Origin: Prochlorococcus sp. AG-347-J21
GTDB lineage: Bacteria > Cyanobacteriota > Cyanobacteriia > PCC-6307 > Cyanobiaceae
DNA length: 64,000 nucleotides
Reading direction: 5' to 3'
Assembly: GCA_003281455.1 (NCBI GenBank)
Contig: QCBX01000002.1
Coordinates: 121,813-185,812, forward strand
Both the position numbers and the translations under genes were made by a program. This document shows positions 30,399 through 43,554 of this stretch, piece after piece. The notes below the pieces were generated by a model. It did not search any database, was not told the DNA's origin, and worked only from the letters and a program-made list of their open reading frames with translations. Position 1 is the stretch's first letter. Every line of letters starts with the position of its first letter.

Positions 30399-32294
30399 TC
30401 ATTCCACAGTTACACTTTTTGCCAAATTTCTTGGTTGGTCAACATCAAGTCCTCTATGAGCGGCAATATGATAACTCAATAATTGTAAAGGGACTATGTT
30501 AAGTAAAGGTGAAACCCATTCGTTTGAAGAAGGAATTTTCATTAGATAATCAAAGATTTCAGTTCCATTACATTCAGGAGCAATCCCAATCAAATATGAA
30601 TCCCTAGCTTTTGCTTCTTGTGCATTACTAATAACTTTATCAAAAACTTCACCAGGAGTAGCGATTGAAATTACTGGTACTTTTTTATCCAACAAAGCGA
30701 TTGGTCCGTGTTTCATTTCGCCAGCAGGATATCCAGCTGCATGAATATAACTAATTTCTTTAAGTTTTAGCGCACCTTCAAGAGCAATAGGATAATTTAT
30801 ACCTCTTCCTAAAAAAATAACATCTCTAATATTAAAAAAATCATGTGCCAGCTTTTCTGAAGATTTATTATGTTCCTTCAAGAGATCTTCTATTAATGGA
30901 GGAAGTGCTATTAGTTCATTTATTAAGTTATCTATTTCATCTGGACTTTGACTACCCTTAATTTGCGCAAATTTTATAGCTAATCCATAAAAAGAAAGTA
31001 ATTGTGCAAAAAAAGTTTTTGTCGCTGCAACTCCTACTTCTATTCCTGCACAAATATCAATAATATTTGAAATTTGCCTTCCTATAGAACTTTCTTTTCT
31101 GTTTGTTATTGCGATAAGATTAGGTTTAAATTGTTGATCCTCAATTATAGAACGTCTTTTAATTTCCATATCGATAGCAGCAATTGTGTCAGCAGTCTCT
31201 CCAGATTGAGTGACTCCAATAGTTAATGTATTTGCCAGGAGTGGCGGTGGTGAATATCGAAATTCGCTAGCATAAAAAACATTTGTAGGGATTCCTGAGA
31301 ATTGTTCTAATAAAAAACTACCCACCATTGCAGCATGCTTACTAGTACCACAAGCAATAATTTCAATTCTCTCGATTGATTCAAAAAACTTTGTATCAAA
31401 AGGATAGTTGATATGATATCGACCATTTTCTAAGTTTTTAATTAAATAATTTTTCAGCCAATTTCTTGCAGTTCCTGGCTGATCAAATATTTCTTTTAAC
31501 ATAAAGTGTTTGTAATTCATCTTGTCGATTATTTGCTCTGAAACTTTTAAAGAAACTGGATTTCGATATTGTCTTTCGTTATTTGAGTCATATATCTCTA
31601 TTCCAAGAGGAGTTAATAAAGCTATTTCCTCATCCTCCATAGGGAGAATAATATTTGTGAAACTTGCAATGGCTGGAGTATCGCTTGCACATATAAATTC
31701 TCCTTCACCCAAACCAATAATCAAAGGTGCTTGTTTTCTTGCAACTACAAGAGAAGTTGGGGCTCCAGACCATAAAACTGCCAGGGCATAAGATCCTTCT
31801 AAATCAGATATTACATTTCTCACAGCTACTAGTAATGTTGAACCAATATTTTCGAGATTAAGTTGATTCAATATATTTAATTCTCTTTGGATTAGATGAG
31901 GAATTACCTCGGTATCTGTATCAGAACTAAACATAATACCTTCTTTTTCTAATTTATTTTTCAATTCTTGATAATTTTCGATAATGCCATTTTGAACTAC
32001 TGCAATAGTTCCTGAGCTGTCGATATGTGGATGTGCATTTTTAACTTCAGGTTTTCCATGAGTTGCCCATCGAGTATGCCCTATTCCAACAGTGCCAGGT
32101 ATATTCTTGTCATTGAGATTATTTTTTAAATTTTGGAGTTTTCCTTCAGTTTTATTACAAGTTATATTTTTTGTTTCAGAATTAATTATTGCAACACCTG
32201 CTGAATCGTAACCCCTGTATTCGAGTTTTTCTAAACCATTTAATAGCAAAGGTAAAGCTTTCTTATAACCAGTAACAGCAACTATTCCGCACAT
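30399..32294 (-). CDS. glmS: Glutamine--fructose-6-phosphate aminotransferase (isomerizing)
   Basis: 631 aa; MCGIVAVTGY, LEYRGYDSAGVA, IGHTRWATHG, SIS domains, C-terminal QPRNLAKSVTVE. Confidence 0.98.
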   Translation of the reverse strand: MCGIVAVTGYKKALPLLLNGLEKLEYRGYDSAGVAIINSETKNITCNKTEGKLQNLKNNLNDKNIPGTVGIGHTRWATHGKPEVKNAHPHIDSSGTIAVVQNGIIENYQELKNKLEKEGIMFSSDTDTEVIPHLIQRELNILNQLNLENIGSTLLVAVRNVISDLEGSYALAVLWSGAPTSLVVARKQAPLIIGLGEGEFICASDTPAIASFTNIILPMEDEEIALLTPLGIEIYDSNNERQYRNPVSLKVSEQIIDKMNYKHFMLKEIFDQPGTARNWLKNYLIKNLENGRYHINYPFDTKFFESIERIEIIACGTSKHAAMVGSFLLEQFSGIPTNVFYASEFRYSPPPLLANTLTIGVTQSGETADTIAAIDMEIKRRSIIEDQQFKPNLIAITNRKESSIGRQISNIIDICAGIEVGVAATKTFFAQLLSFYGLAIKFAQIKGSQSPDEIDNLINELIALPPLIEDLLKEHNKSSEKLAHDFFNIRDVIFLGRGINYPIALEGALKLKEISYIHAAGYPAGEMKHGPIALLDKKVPVISIATPGEVFDKVISNAQEAKARDSYLIGIAPECNGTEIFDYLMKIPSSNEWVSPLLNIVPLQLLSYHIAAHRGLDVDQPRNLAKSVTVE

Positions 32295-32300
32295 ATAGTA

Positions 32301-32327
32301 TTTTTTTTCAATTATATTGAAAAAAAA
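32301..32327. terminator. Perfect 12-bp hairpin TTTTTTTTCAAT-TAT-ATTGAAAAAAAA in the psaC-glmS gap
   Basis: Perfect inverted repeat; U-rich tracts on both strands. Confidence 0.45.
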
Positions 32328-32354
32328 TGAGTATCCATTACAAAATGGACTCTC
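32320..32354 (-). terminator. Candidate Rho-independent terminator downstream of psaC
   Basis: Minus strand: GAGAGTCCATT-ttgt-AATGGATACTC-ATTTTTTTT, stem plus T-tract just after the psaC stop. Confidence 0.7.
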
Positions 32355-32373
32355 TTAGAACTGCACTATAAAG

Positions 32374-32643
<270 letters not shown>

Positions 32644-32752
32644 TTATATAATACTATTGTCTTACAAAGAAATTAAAAAAATTAAGATATGCTTCACTCT
32701 TGTTAACTCTAGGGCATAAAATCATATAGATAATTAGTAATTTCCATAAACT

Positions 32753-32992
32753 ATGTCACAAGAAATCCTCGAAAAAGTCTGTTCAATTGTTTCAGAACAA
32801 TTAAGCGTTGAAGCAGGAGAAGTAAAATCAGATTCAAATTTCCAAAATGATTTGGGTGCAGATTCTCTAGATACCGTTGAACTAGTGATGGCTTTAGAAG
32901 AAGCATTTGATATTGAAATTCCCGATGAAGCAGCTGAAGGAATCGCAACTGTTGGCGATGCAGTAAAATTCATCGAAGAAAAAAAAGGTTAA
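32753..32992 (+). CDS. acpP: Acyl carrier protein
   Basis: 79 aa; [25 protein letters not shown] phosphopantetheine site. Confidence 0.98.
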   Translation: MSQEILEKVCSIVSEQLSVEAGEVKSDSNFQNDLGADSLDTVELVMALEEAFDIEIPDEAAEGIATVGDAVKFIEEKKG

Positions 32993-32998
32993 TAAAGA

Positions 32999-34243
32999 AT
33001 GCCAAATTTCCATCGAGTAGTTATTACTGGTATTGGAGCAGTAACTCCAATTGGTAATAACATTGATGAATATTTAGTCGGTCTTCAAACGGGCACTAAT
33101 GGGGTCTCAGATATTACTCTCTTTGATCCTGAACAACATCCCTGCAAATTTGCTGCAGAAGTAAAAAATCTTCAATCTGAGAATTTTATTGAAGCTAAAG
33201 AATCCAAAAGATGGGATCGTTTTTCCCAGTTTGGAGTTATTGCTGCAAAGCAAGCTTTTAATGATTCTGGACTTGAAGTTACTGAAGCTAATGCATCAAG
33301 AATTGGAGTGATTATTGGTTCTGGTGTTGGAGGCTTACTAACTATGGAAAGTCAAGCTCAAATATTGAGTCATAAAGGGCCTAAAAGAGTAAGTCCATTT
33401 ACAGTCCCTATGATGATTCCAAATATGGCAACTGGGCTCGCTGCCATCGCTTTGGGTGCAAAAGGGCCAAGTTCCTCTATTTCAACCGCTTGCGCTGCCG
33501 GCTCAAATGCAATAGGTGATTCTTTTAGATTACTCCAACTTGGAAAGGCAGATGCAATGATCTGTGGAGGAGCAGAAGCAAGTATTACCCCACTTGGAGT
33601 AGCTGGTTTTGCCAGTGCAAAAGCTCTTTCTTTCAGAAATGACAGTCCTCAAACTGCTAGCCGACCTTTTGATGCAGAAAGAGATGGATTTGTTATAGGA
33701 GAGGGATCTGGAATTCTTGTTTTAGAGACTCTAGAAAATGCAAAAAAAAGGAATGCAAAAATTTATGCAGAAATAATTGGATATGGAACAACATGTGATG
33801 CTCATCATATTACTGCTCCATCTCCAGGCGGAGTTGGAGGCTCTGAAGCTATCAAATTAGCAATTGAAGACGCCTCTCTTAGCCTTGAAAAAATTGATTA
33901 CATAAATGCTCATGGAACAAGTACATCAGCTAACGATAAAAATGAAACTTCTGCAATTAAATCTATTTTTAGAGACAGATCTTACCTCATTCCTGTAAGC
34001 TCTACTAAGTCGATGACTGGTCATCTCCTAGGAGGCTCGGGAGGTATAGAAGCTGTAGCTTGTATACTTTCTTTGACACATAATTTTATACCTCCTACAA
34101 TTAACTACGTCAATCCAGATCCTGAATGTGATCTTGACTATGTACCAAATAATGCGAGAGAAGCTCAAGTAGGGGTTGCTCTTTCTAATTCTTTCGGCTT
34201 TGGTGGTCACAATGTTTGCCTTGCTTTCAGCAAAATGAATTGA
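32999..34243 (+). CDS. fabF: Beta-ketoacyl-ACP synthase II
   Basis: 414 aa; VVITGIGAVTPIG, STACAAGSNAIGDS, NAHGTSTSANDKNE, STKSMTGHLLGGSG. Confidence 0.97.
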   Translation: MPNFHRVVITGIGAVTPIGNNIDEYLVGLQTGTNGVSDITLFDPEQHPCKFAAEVKNLQSENFIEAKESKRWDRFSQFGVIAAKQAFNDSGLEVTEANASRIGVIIGSGVGGLLTMESQAQILSHKGPKRVSPFTVPMMIPNMATGLAAIALGAKGPSSSISTACAAGSNAIGDSFRLLQLGKADAMICGGAEASITPLGVAGFASAKALSFRNDSPQTASRPFDAERDGFVIGEGSGILVLETLENAKKRNAKIYAEIIGYGTTCDAHHITAPSPGGVGGSEAIKLAIEDASLSLEKIDYINAHGTSTSANDKNETSAIKSIFRDRSYLIPVSSTKSMTGHLLGGSGGIEAVACILSLTHNFIPPTINYVNPDPECDLDYVPNNAREAQVGVALSNSFGFGGHNVCLAFSKMN

Positions 34244-34287
34244 AGACAACCAATTCTGTATTTCCAACTTAACTTAATTTTAAAACA

Positions 34288-36294
34288 ATGGTCGCTGCAT
34301 CTGTCTCATTAGAATCACTTTGTGTAAATAGTATAAGAATGCTTGCTGTAGATGCAGTAAATAAATCTAATAGTGGACATCCAGGATTGCCAATGGGGTG
34401 TGCTCCTATGGGTTATGCATTATGGCAAAACATTCTTAATCACAATCCAAATAACCCAAAATGGTTCAATAGAGACCGATTTGTATTATCAGCTGGTCAT
34501 GGCTGTATGCTGTTATATTCTTTGCTTCATTTGACTGGATACAAATCAGTTTCTTTAGAAGATATTAAAGAATTTAGACAATGGGGATCAAAAACTCCTG
34601 GACATCCTGAAACATTCGAAACTGAAGGAGTTGAAGTTACAGCGGGTCCTCTTGGAGCTGGAATTTCAAATGCAGTTGGTTTAGCAATAGCTGAAACTCA
34701 CTTAGCAGCTAAATTTAATAAGCCTGATTGCAATATCGTTGATCACTATACTTACGTAATAATGGGCGACGGCTGTAATCAAGAAGGTATTGCATCCGAG
34801 GCCTGCTCATTAGCTGGTCACCTTAAGCTTGGAAAATTAATTGCACTTTATGACGATAATCAAATTACAATTGATGGTCGAACCGACGTTTCTTTCACAG
34901 AAGATGTTTTAAAAAGATACGAAGCTTATGGATGGCATGTACAACATGTTGAAGATGGGAATCATGATGTTAAAGGAATAACTGAAGCTATCGAAAAAGC
35001 AAAATTAATTAAAGACAAACCTTCAATCATAAAAATTTCTACAACCATAGGTTATGGCTCGCCCAACAAATCAGATACTGCTGGGATTCATGGAGCCGCT
35101 GTTGGAGAAGAAGAAGCTGTATTAACTAGAGAGTTTTTAAATTGGGAATATCCTCCATTTGAAATACCAAATGAAGTATATGAGCATTTTAGAAAATCAA
35201 TAAATAAAGGCGAAAACTTAGAGAAAGAATGGGATTCTAAATTTGAAGAATATCAAAAAAAATATCCCTCTGAAGGAGCTGAGTTAAACAGAATGTTAAA
35301 AGGCCAATTACCTGAGAATTGGGACTCAGATCTCCCTACCTATACACCTGATGATAAAGGTTTAGCCACCAGAAAGCATTCACAAATATGTTTAGGTGCT
35401 TTAGGACCTAACTTGCCTGAATTAATTGGTGGATCCGCAGATTTAACTCACTCTAACTACACAGATATCAAGGGAGAAACCGGATCATTCCAGCCTCATA
35501 GTCCTGAAAAAAGATATTTACACTTTGGCGTGCGAGAGCATGCAATGGCAGCTGTACTTAATGGAATTGCCTATCACAATAGTGGTCTTATTCCTTATGG
35601 TGGAACCTTCCTTGTTTTCGCAGATTATATGAGAGGTTCAATGAGGCTTTCAGCACTCAGCGAACTAGGAGTGATCTATGTATTAACTCATGATTCAATT
35701 GGTGTAGGAGAGGACGGCCCAACGCATCAACCTATTGAAACTATCCCTTCTCTTCGTGCCATGCCCAACATGCTAGTTTTCAGGCCGGGAGATGGAAATG
35801 AGACAAGTGGAGCTTATAAGCTTGCTATTCAAAATCGAAAAAGGCCTTCTGCCCTTTGTTTAAGTAGACAAGGCATGCCAAATCAAGAAAATACTTCAAT
35901 AGAGAAAGTTGCATTAGGAGGATATATAGTATCTGATTGCCAAGGTACACCAGATATTATATTTATTGGTACTGGAAGCGAACTAAATCTATGTATTGAA
36001 GCAAGTAAAGAGATCTCAAACTTAGGTAAAAAAACTAGAGTTGTCTCTATGCCTTGCTTAGAACTTTTCGAAGAGCAAGAAGAATCTTACAAAGAAAGTG
36101 TTTTGCCTAGTAGTGTGAAAAAGCGAGTTGTAGTAGAAGCGGCTCATTCATTTGGTTGGCATAAATATACAGGTTTTGATGGGATTTGTATTACTATGGA
36201 TAGGTTTGGTGCATCAGCACCAGGTGGAGAATGTATGAATAATTTTGGATTTACAGTCGAAAACGTAGTTAATAAGACGAAGGAAATTCTATAA
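34288..36294 (+). CDS. tkt: Transketolase
   Basis: 668 aa; [52 protein letters not shown]. Confidence 0.97.
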   Translation: MVAASVSLESLCVNSIRMLAVDAVNKSNSGHPGLPMGCAPMGYALWQNILNHNPNNPKWFNRDRFVLSAGHGCMLLYSLLHLTGYKSVSLEDIKEFRQWGSKTPGHPETFETEGVEVTAGPLGAGISNAVGLAIAETHLAAKFNKPDCNIVDHYTYVIMGDGCNQEGIASEACSLAGHLKLGKLIALYDDNQITIDGRTDVSFTEDVLKRYEAYGWHVQHVEDGNHDVKGITEAIEKAKLIKDKPSIIKISTTIGYGSPNKSDTAGIHGAAVGEEEAVLTREFLNWEYPPFEIPNEVYEHFRKSINKGENLEKEWDSKFEEYQKKYPSEGAELNRMLKGQLPENWDSDLPTYTPDDKGLATRKHSQICLGALGPNLPELIGGSADLTHSNYTDIKGETGSFQPHSPEKRYLHFGVREHAMAAVLNGIAYHNSGLIPYGGTFLVFADYMRGSMRLSALSELGVIYVLTHDSIGVGEDGPTHQPIETIPSLRAMPNMLVFRPGDGNETSGAYKLAIQNRKRPSALCLSRQGMPNQENTSIEKVALGGYIVSDCQGTPDIIFIGTGSELNLCIEASKEISNLGKKTRVVSMPCLELFEEQEESYKESVLPSSVKKRVVVEAAHSFGWHKYTGFDGICITMDRFGASAPGGECMNNFGFTVENVVNKTKEIL

Positions 36295-36308
36295 TTATTA
36301 ATTGATAA

Positions 36309-37718
<1,410 letters not shown>

Positions 37719-37723
37719 TCAAA

Positions 37724-37810
37724 TCTCCACTTCCCCGCATCAAAATTAATGATTCAGGTTCAAAGGGTATGATCTCAGCTAAGCTAAATTTCTTAGCACC
37801 CCTAGTATTA
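37724..37810 (-). promoter_or_regulatory. TPP riboswitch (THI element) in the thiC leader
   Basis: Minus: ACTAGGGGTGCTAAGAAATTTAGCTTAGCTGAGATCATACCCTTTGAACCTGAATCATTAATTTTGATGCGGGGAAGT; canonical CTGAGA, TACCCTTTGAACCTGA and GGGGAAGT boxes; P3 GCTAAG/CTTAGC; P4 ATCA/TGAT. Confidence 0.93.
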
Positions 37811-37876
37811 ATCCTATTAATAGCTCTTTTCTAAAAAATAGTCATCTTATATTGCGTGAAAATAAATAAAATAATT

Positions 37877-38092
37877 CTATTTAACTTTTTGATAAGACTT
37901 TATCTTTTTTAAAATATTTTTTCTATCCAATTGTCTGCTAACACCCTTCTCCAAAATAATTACAATACCCATTAAGCCAATAGGCAAATAAAAAATCTTC
38001 CTGGAATTGTCCCTAAATATCAATCCGATAGCAGATATGAGGATCATGGAAGGAGCCACAAAAGATAAAATAAATCTTTTATTGATTTTCAT
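37877..38092 (-). CDS. Small membrane protein, two predicted TM segments (71 aa)
   Basis: MKINKRFILSFVAPSMILISAIGLIFRDNSRKIFYLPIGLMGIVIILEKGV; 4-nt overlap with the upstream amidohydrolase. Confidence 0.6.
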   Translation of the reverse strand: MKINKRFILSFVAPSMILISAIGLIFRDNSRKIFYLPIGLMGIVIILEKGVSRQLDRKNILKKIKSYQKVK

Positions 38093-39273
38093 TTACCAAT
38101 AGCATTAATTTTTTCATTATTTAATTTTACTATGGATTCTGTTATCACTTTAATTCCTATAGCAATAGCTCTTTCATCCGGATCAAATTTAGAACTGTGA
38201 AGAGGAGCACATCCATTTGAATTAGAAACGCCAAGTCTAAACATAGCTCCTGGAATATCAATTAAGAATTCAGCGAAATCCTCAGCTCCTAATGATGGTT
38301 TTTGTAATTCGATAACATTTTCTTGACCCAAAACCTTAATTCCCGAATCTCTTAAGACTTTATTAATTTCAGAATTATTATTAACAGCCGGAGTGATTTC
38401 TCTAAATATTACTTTTGCATCAGCTCCACAACTATTAGCTAAAGAAATGATATTTTCATTGAGCCAATTACCAATATTGGAAAATACTTTTCGATTAGTA
38501 CATCTAACAGTACCAATTAAACTAACTTTTTCTGCAAGAACATTGAATGCATTGCCACCATTTATTTTCCCAAAAGTTATTACTACAGGATCTAAAGGGT
38601 CTAACTTACGTGTTATTAATTCTTGAATTCCTGAGATAACTTTAGAGGCCGCCCAAATAGCATCAACTCCTTCATGAGGTCGAGCACCGTGACCTGATTT
38701 TCCTTTAATCTCAACCTTAAGTTCTCCAGCAGCTGCAGTTAAACTTCCCTCTTTAATGCCAATAGTCCCTACGGATAAATCGGGGTAAACATGAACTCCA
38801 AGAATATAAGTTAAACCATTAGTTGCACCATCCTTAATCATCCATCTTGCTCCACTCGCAATTTCTTCAGCGGGCTGAAAAATTATCCTAGTCCCAAAAT
38901 TTAGTTTTAAATCCTTAATAATTTTAGCCACACCCAAGCCAATCGAGATATGCAAATCGTGACCACAAGCATGCATAACACCGTCTATTTTTGATGAAAA
39001 ACTTAATTTAGTTTCCTCATATATTGGCAAAGCATCCATATCCACTCTTAAGCCTATAATACCTCTATCTAGGGGACCGAAATCAGCTATAACTCCAGTC
39101 CTCCCTATAGATTCTGTGACACTCCAACCAATATTCTTTAAAAAACCACTTATCAAAATCGCTGTTTGATTTTCAAGTCCACTCAATTCCGGATGTGCAT
39201 GGATATGTCTTCTTAAATTAATTAATTCATCATTAATCGAATCAATCTTTTTAAAAAACTGATCTCTACTCAT
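38089..39273 (-). CDS. M20-family amidohydrolase/peptidase (IAA-amino-acid hydrolase-like)
   Basis: 394 aa; HAHPELSG, DMDALPI, MHACGHDLHISIGLG, GKSGHGARPHEGVDAI, GAEDFAEF. Confidence 0.93.
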   Translation of the reverse strand: MSRDQFFKKIDSINDELINLRRHIHAHPELSGLENQTAILISGFLKNIGWSVTESIGRTGVIADFGPLDRGIIGLRVDMDALPIYEETKLSFSSKIDGVMHACGHDLHISIGLGVAKIIKDLKLNFGTRIIFQPAEEIASGARWMIKDGATNGLTYILGVHVYPDLSVGTIGIKEGSLTAAAGELKVEIKGKSGHGARPHEGVDAIWAASKVISGIQELITRKLDPLDPVVITFGKINGGNAFNVLAEKVSLIGTVRCTNRKVFSNIGNWLNENIISLANSCGADAKVIFREITPAVNNNSEINKVLRDSGIKVLGQENVIELQKPSLGAEDFAEFLIDIPGAMFRLGVSNSNGCAPLHSSKFDPDERAIAIGIKVITESIVKLNNEKINAIGK

Positions 39274-39276
39274 ATC

Positions 39277-40068
39277 TTATTTTAAATCGATAAAGTTCAT
39301 TAAATCTTTTGTTGGCTTTGGAGGCCATCTTCTCACTTTTGTTAACCATTCCTCATCACTATACCTAGGATCTAATTCGGATACAGCTATCCAATTACTC
39401 TCTGCTTTACCAAATTCACCCTTAGACCAATTCAAAGCTGTGAAAGCTGCCCTCGCATCTGCAAAAGTTGGATAACGTCTTATTAATTTTTTTAATTCTT
39501 CTTCAGATTCATTAATATTACCTAATTGGAAATCTGCTAGAGCCATACTTGACCTCGCCATAGCAAATCCTGGATTATATGTTGCAGCTTTTGAAAATAA
39601 ATCTCTTGCTGTTTCCCATTTTGATAAAGAACCTTCAACATTAGCCAAATTATATAAGGCAGAGAAATTTTTGCTATTTTGCGAAATAACAAACATATAA
39701 TCTTTTTTCGCTTCCTGCCATAGACCTAATGATTCTTCCGCTATACCTCTATTAATATAAGGATCTATTTCACTAGGATTTAAACTTATTGCATGATTTT
39801 GATCATCTATTGATCCCTCTATATCTCCAATTACAAGTCTTACATTTCCTCTGTTGCTCAAACCTGCAGCATCATCAGGATACGAAAGGAGATAACGATT
39901 CCATTCTTGTAAAGCGAGATTAAATTCTCCAACTGAACTTAAATCTAATGCATATTTAAACAAATCCTCTCTTGAAGTTAACGAATAGCATGGGGAAATA
40001 ATAAAAATATTAAAAATAAAAAAAATTAATAAAAAACAAACCTTAACTTTTTTTTTAAAAGTTATCAT
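39277..40068 (-). CDS. TPR-repeat protein with N-terminal signal/TM segment (start probably M at 40068)
   Basis: Track ORF 39277..40140; [29 protein letters not shown] signal-like N-terminus followed by TPR units. Confidence 0.85.
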   Translation of the reverse strand: MITFKKKVKVCFLLIFFIFNIFIISPCYSLTSREDLFKYALDLSSVGEFNLALQEWNRYLLSYPDDAAGLSNRGNVRLVIGDIEGSIDDQNHAISLNPSEIDPYINRGIAEESLGLWQEAKKDYMFVISQNSKNFSALYNLANVEGSLSKWETARDLFSKAATYNPGFAMARSSMALADFQLGNINESEEELKKLIRRYPTFADARAAFTALNWSKGEFGKAESNWIAVSELDPRYSDEEWLTKVRRWPPKPTKDLMNFIDLK

Positions 40069-41113
40069 TTTTTGAATCAATGTACTTTTTTCCTGAAGCA
40101 GTAAGCAATCTTCCACGAGGAGTTCTCGTGAGAAAACCAATTTGCATTAGATATGGCTCAACTACAAATTCTAACATTGAAGATTCATCACCCAATCCAG
40201 CTGCGATTGAATCAAGGCCGGTTGGGATATTATTATTTTGGTTTAAAAAAGACAAATATTGTCTATCTAAAGAATCCAATCCTATTTCATCTATTTGGAA
40301 AGAATTTAAAGCTTTTTTTATTAAATTCACTGAGATCGTATTAGTTTTCATAACAACTTGAGCGTAATCTCTAACTCGTCTTAATAATCTCAAAGCAATT
40401 CTTGGAGTCCCTCGAGATATTTTTGCCAAATCATAAGATGCTTCATCATCTAAATTGAGGTTTATTAATCGGGAGAAATTAACAATAATTTGTTTTAATT
40501 CATCATATGTATAAAATTCAATTTTCTGAGTTATACCAAATCTATCTCTTAGAGGTGCACTTATTGAGGCTAATTTCGTTGTTGCGCCAATCAAAGTAAA
40601 CCTAGGAAGATTAATAGTTCTGCATCGGGTTCCTCTATTAGCTCCCATAGTTAAGTCGAGTCGAAAATCCTCCATCGCAGAATATAACAACTCTTCAGTT
40701 AACTTATTTAAGCGATGTATCTCATCAATAAATAAAACTTCTCCCTCTTTTAATCCAAGCAGTAACCCTACAATATCTCTAGATCTTTCAATAGCTGGTG
40801 CAGTAGTTATCCTGCATTTTGTATTCATTTCATGAGCAATTAAAAAAGCTAAGGTAGTCTTACCTAAACCAGGTTGACCATATAAGAGAATATGTTCCAA
40901 AGGTTCCTCCCTAAAAATTGAAGCATCAATAGCTATTTTTAAAGAAGACTTAAGTTTCTCCTGTCCAATAAATTCTTGTAAATTCGAAGGTCGAGCTAAA
41001 TTAAGATTGTTATTTCTTTTTTCTTCTGGAATAATTTTTGAGTCAACTAGTCTTAGCTCTTTTTTTCGAGGAGAAAAGTTATTATCATCTATATTGGAGG
41101 ATATTATTGCCAT
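40055..41113 (-). CDS. ruvB: Holliday junction branch migration helicase RuvB
   Basis: 352 aa; [65 protein letters not shown]. Confidence 0.97.
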   Translation of the reverse strand: MAIISSNIDDNNFSPRKKELRLVDSKIIPEEKRNNNLNLARPSNLQEFIGQEKLKSSLKIAIDASIFREEPLEHILLYGQPGLGKTTLAFLIAHEMNTKCRITTAPAIERSRDIVGLLLGLKEGEVLFIDEIHRLNKLTEELLYSAMEDFRLDLTMGANRGTRCRTINLPRFTLIGATTKLASISAPLRDRFGITQKIEFYTYDELKQIIVNFSRLINLNLDDEASYDLAKISRGTPRIALRLLRRVRDYAQVVMKTNTISVNLIKKALNSFQIDEIGLDSLDRQYLSFLNQNNNIPTGLDSIAAGLGDESSMLEFVVEPYLMQIGFLTRTPRGRLLTASGKKYIDSKNDNF

Positions 41114-41166
41114 AATGAAAGGTTAATTCCAATTGTTCTGAGAAGAAAGATTTTTTTACAACCAAA

Positions 41167-41661
41167 ATGGCAAAAAATTCAAACAAAGTTGAAAAAAATT
41201 CTAAAAAAGAAAATAATTTTAAACGTCTTGCTGAGAATAGATATGCAAAATTTCAATACGCAATATCTGAAACAATCGAAGCTGGTATTGAACTTTTAGG
41301 GACTGAAGTCAAGTCAATTAGAAACGGAAAAGCAAATTTAAGAGATGGATATTGTTCATTCAGGGATGGTGAGATTTTATTATTAAATGTTCACATTTCA
41401 CCACACAAAAATGTGGGGTCTTTTTTTAATCATGATCCATTAAGAAATAGAAAGTTGCTACTACATAAAAAAGAAATAATAAAACTGAAATCGAATACTG
41501 AAAAAAAGGGAATGACTATCGTGCCATTATCACTATATTTAAAAGGCTCTTGGATTAAAATCAGTATTGGAGTTGGTAAAGGAAAAAAGTTACATGACAA
41601 ACGACAAGATGAGAAACAAAAAAGTATTAAAAAAGAAATAAAATCTGCTTTAAAAAGGTAA
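41167..41661 (+). CDS. smpB: SsrA-binding protein
   Basis: 164 aa; [50 protein letters not shown]. Confidence 0.96.
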   Translation: MAKNSNKVEKNSKKENNFKRLAENRYAKFQYAISETIEAGIELLGTEVKSIRNGKANLRDGYCSFRDGEILLLNVHISPHKNVGSFFNHDPLRNRKLLLHKKEIIKLKSNTEKKGMTIVPLSLYLKGSWIKISIGVGKGKKLHDKRQDEKQKSIKKEIKSALKR

Positions 41662-41689
41662 AAAAATTATTTAAAACTTATTAAAACTA

Positions 41690-41935
41690 TTAACCTAAAC
41701 TAACTGAACCTGGAGGAGGAGAAGGATCTGGATCTGCAATTAACATATGCTGTAAAACAGTTTCAGGTCTCTCACTATCTCTCCAGCGAATTTTGTAAGC
41801 AGGCATTTTTGTACCCCTACTTGTAGTTTGCTCGACAGGTTCAATTACCCATCCTCTTCTTGATCGGCCTTGAGGATTTCTTTTCACAACTGCATCCGCA
41901 TGTTTAAAACGGAAACCAACACGTTCACCACTCAT
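41690..41935 (-). CDS. Conserved cyanobacterial hypothetical protein (81 aa)
   Basis: MSGERVGFRFKHADAVVKRNPQGRSRRGWVIEPVEQTTSRGTKMPAYKIRWRDSERPETVLQHMLIADPDPSPPPGSVSLG. Confidence 0.7.
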   Translation of the reverse strand: MSGERVGFRFKHADAVVKRNPQGRSRRGWVIEPVEQTTSRGTKMPAYKIRWRDSERPETVLQHMLIADPDPSPPPGSVSLG

Positions 41936-41974
41936 TTCAATAATTTCGTATTGGATTAATTAATATATTTTACT

Positions 41975-43504
41975 TCATTCAAGGGTATTTTTTTCATTTT
42001 TATTCGAAGTTATTTCGGGTTTTAATAATGGGAAAGGGATAACATCTCTAATTGATGGACTATTAGTAATTAACATAATAAGTCTATCGATGCCGATACC
42101 TAATCCTCCAGTCGGAGGCATTCCAATCTCTAAAGCATTCAAAAAATCTTCATCTATACAATGAGCTTCAAAATCACCTGCATCTCTGAGAGATTGCTGT
42201 AATTGCATTCTTTCTCGTTGATCTACTGGATCTATCAACTCACTAAAAGCATTAGCTAACTCTCGACCAACAATAAATAATTCAAATCTCTGAACCATTT
42301 CTTTATCATCAAGATGTGGCCTTGCTAAAGGAGAAATTTCAACAGGATAGTCTATAACAAAAGTAGGTTCTATAAGTTCTGACTCTACTTTTTGCTCGAA
42401 AACCTCATTTAAAAGTCTTCCCAATGTATTAACTTTAGTAGAAAATTCGACATTAATACTTTTAACTGCTTGTTTTGCTTCTTCAAAGTCTCCATTAAAC
42501 GAATCAAAATCAATCCCTGTATATTTTTTGACTATATCTTTCATAGATATTCTTGACCAAGGTTTAGAAAAATCAATTTCCTTATTTTGATAATTTATAA
42601 TTAATGAGCCACATACATTATCTAAAATATCTTTAATAAGTTCTTCTGTTAAATCCATCATATCGACATAGTTAGAAAAAGCCTGATAAATTTCAACTGA
42701 AGTAAATTCAGGATTATGCTTTGTACTTATACCCTCATTACGAAAGATTCTTCCCAATTCATAAACTTTCTCAAATCCTCCAACAATCATTCTTTTTAAA
42801 TGTAATTCTGTAGCTATTCTCAGATAAAGCGGAATATCTAATGTATTGTGATGAGTAATAAATGGTCTTGCTTCAGCACCTCCAGCTTCAGATTGCAAAA
42901 TTGGAGTCTCTATCTCTAAAAAATTTTTATTATCTAGCCATTGTCTTATAAAACTTATACATTTTGCTCTTGTTTTAAATACATTTTTCGAGTGAGGATT
43001 CACTATTAAATCTAAATAACGTTGTCTATATCTTTTTTCAATATCAGTCAATCCATGCCATTTATCCGGTAAAGGCTTTAATGATTTGGATAACATTTCC
43101 CAATTTTCTACTTTAATTGAAAGCTCACCTTTATTAGTTTTTTTAATAGTTCCGTAGATGCCTATCCAATCACCAATATCTACTATCTCCTTAAAATCTT
43201 CAAAAGAGAGTGATTTTTGATTATCTAAATTGCAATTTAAAATTCCTTTATCTAAATACAGCTGAATCTTACCTTCTTGATCGGTAATAGTAAAAAAAGC
43301 AATTTTACCCATAACCCTTTTCCCAATAACCCTTCCCGCGATAGAAACTCTAAAGTCATCCTCTTCACCATTTTGTAAATAATCAAATTTTTGAATAAGA
43401 AATTTTGTTGTATGGGAGACACTAAAACTCTCAGCATAAGAAGCAAATCCTTTATTGACTAATGTATTAGCTTTCTTTAAGCGGGCTTCTCTTATTTCAG
43501 ACAA
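41975..43504 (-). CDS. lysS: Lysyl-tRNA synthetase, class II
   Basis: 509 aa; OB-fold [75 protein letters not shown]. Confidence 0.97.
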   Translation of the reverse strand: MSEIREARLKKANTLVNKGFASYAESFSVSHTTKFLIQKFDYLQNGEEDDFRVSIAGRVIGKRVMGKIAFFTITDQEGKIQLYLDKGILNCNLDNQKSLSFEDFKEIVDIGDWIGIYGTIKKTNKGELSIKVENWEMLSKSLKPLPDKWHGLTDIEKRYRQRYLDLIVNPHSKNVFKTRAKCISFIRQWLDNKNFLEIETPILQSEAGGAEARPFITHHNTLDIPLYLRIATELHLKRMIVGGFEKVYELGRIFRNEGISTKHNPEFTSVEIYQAFSNYVDMMDLTEELIKDILDNVCGSLIINYQNKEIDFSKPWSRISMKDIVKKYTGIDFDSFNGDFEEAKQAVKSINVEFSTKVNTLGRLLNEVFEQKVESELIEPTFVIDYPVEISPLARPHLDDKEMVQRFELFIVGRELANAFSELIDPVDQRERMQLQQSLRDAGDFEAHCIDEDFLNALEIGMPPTGGLGIGIDRLIMLITNSPSIRDVIPFPLLKPEITSNKNEKNTLE

Positions 43505-43554
43505 AATTTATCTTAATATATTTGTTTTATTTAATAAAACTATCAGACTGAGGC

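Noticed and set aside
37769-37834. Plus-strand small hydrophobic ORF MISAKLNFLAPLVLILLIALF (extendable to a TTG start) with an AAAGGG Shine-Dalgarno-like sequence
   Set aside because: Lies exactly antisense to the conserved TPP riboswitch core; its apparent RBS is the complement of the CCCTTT box
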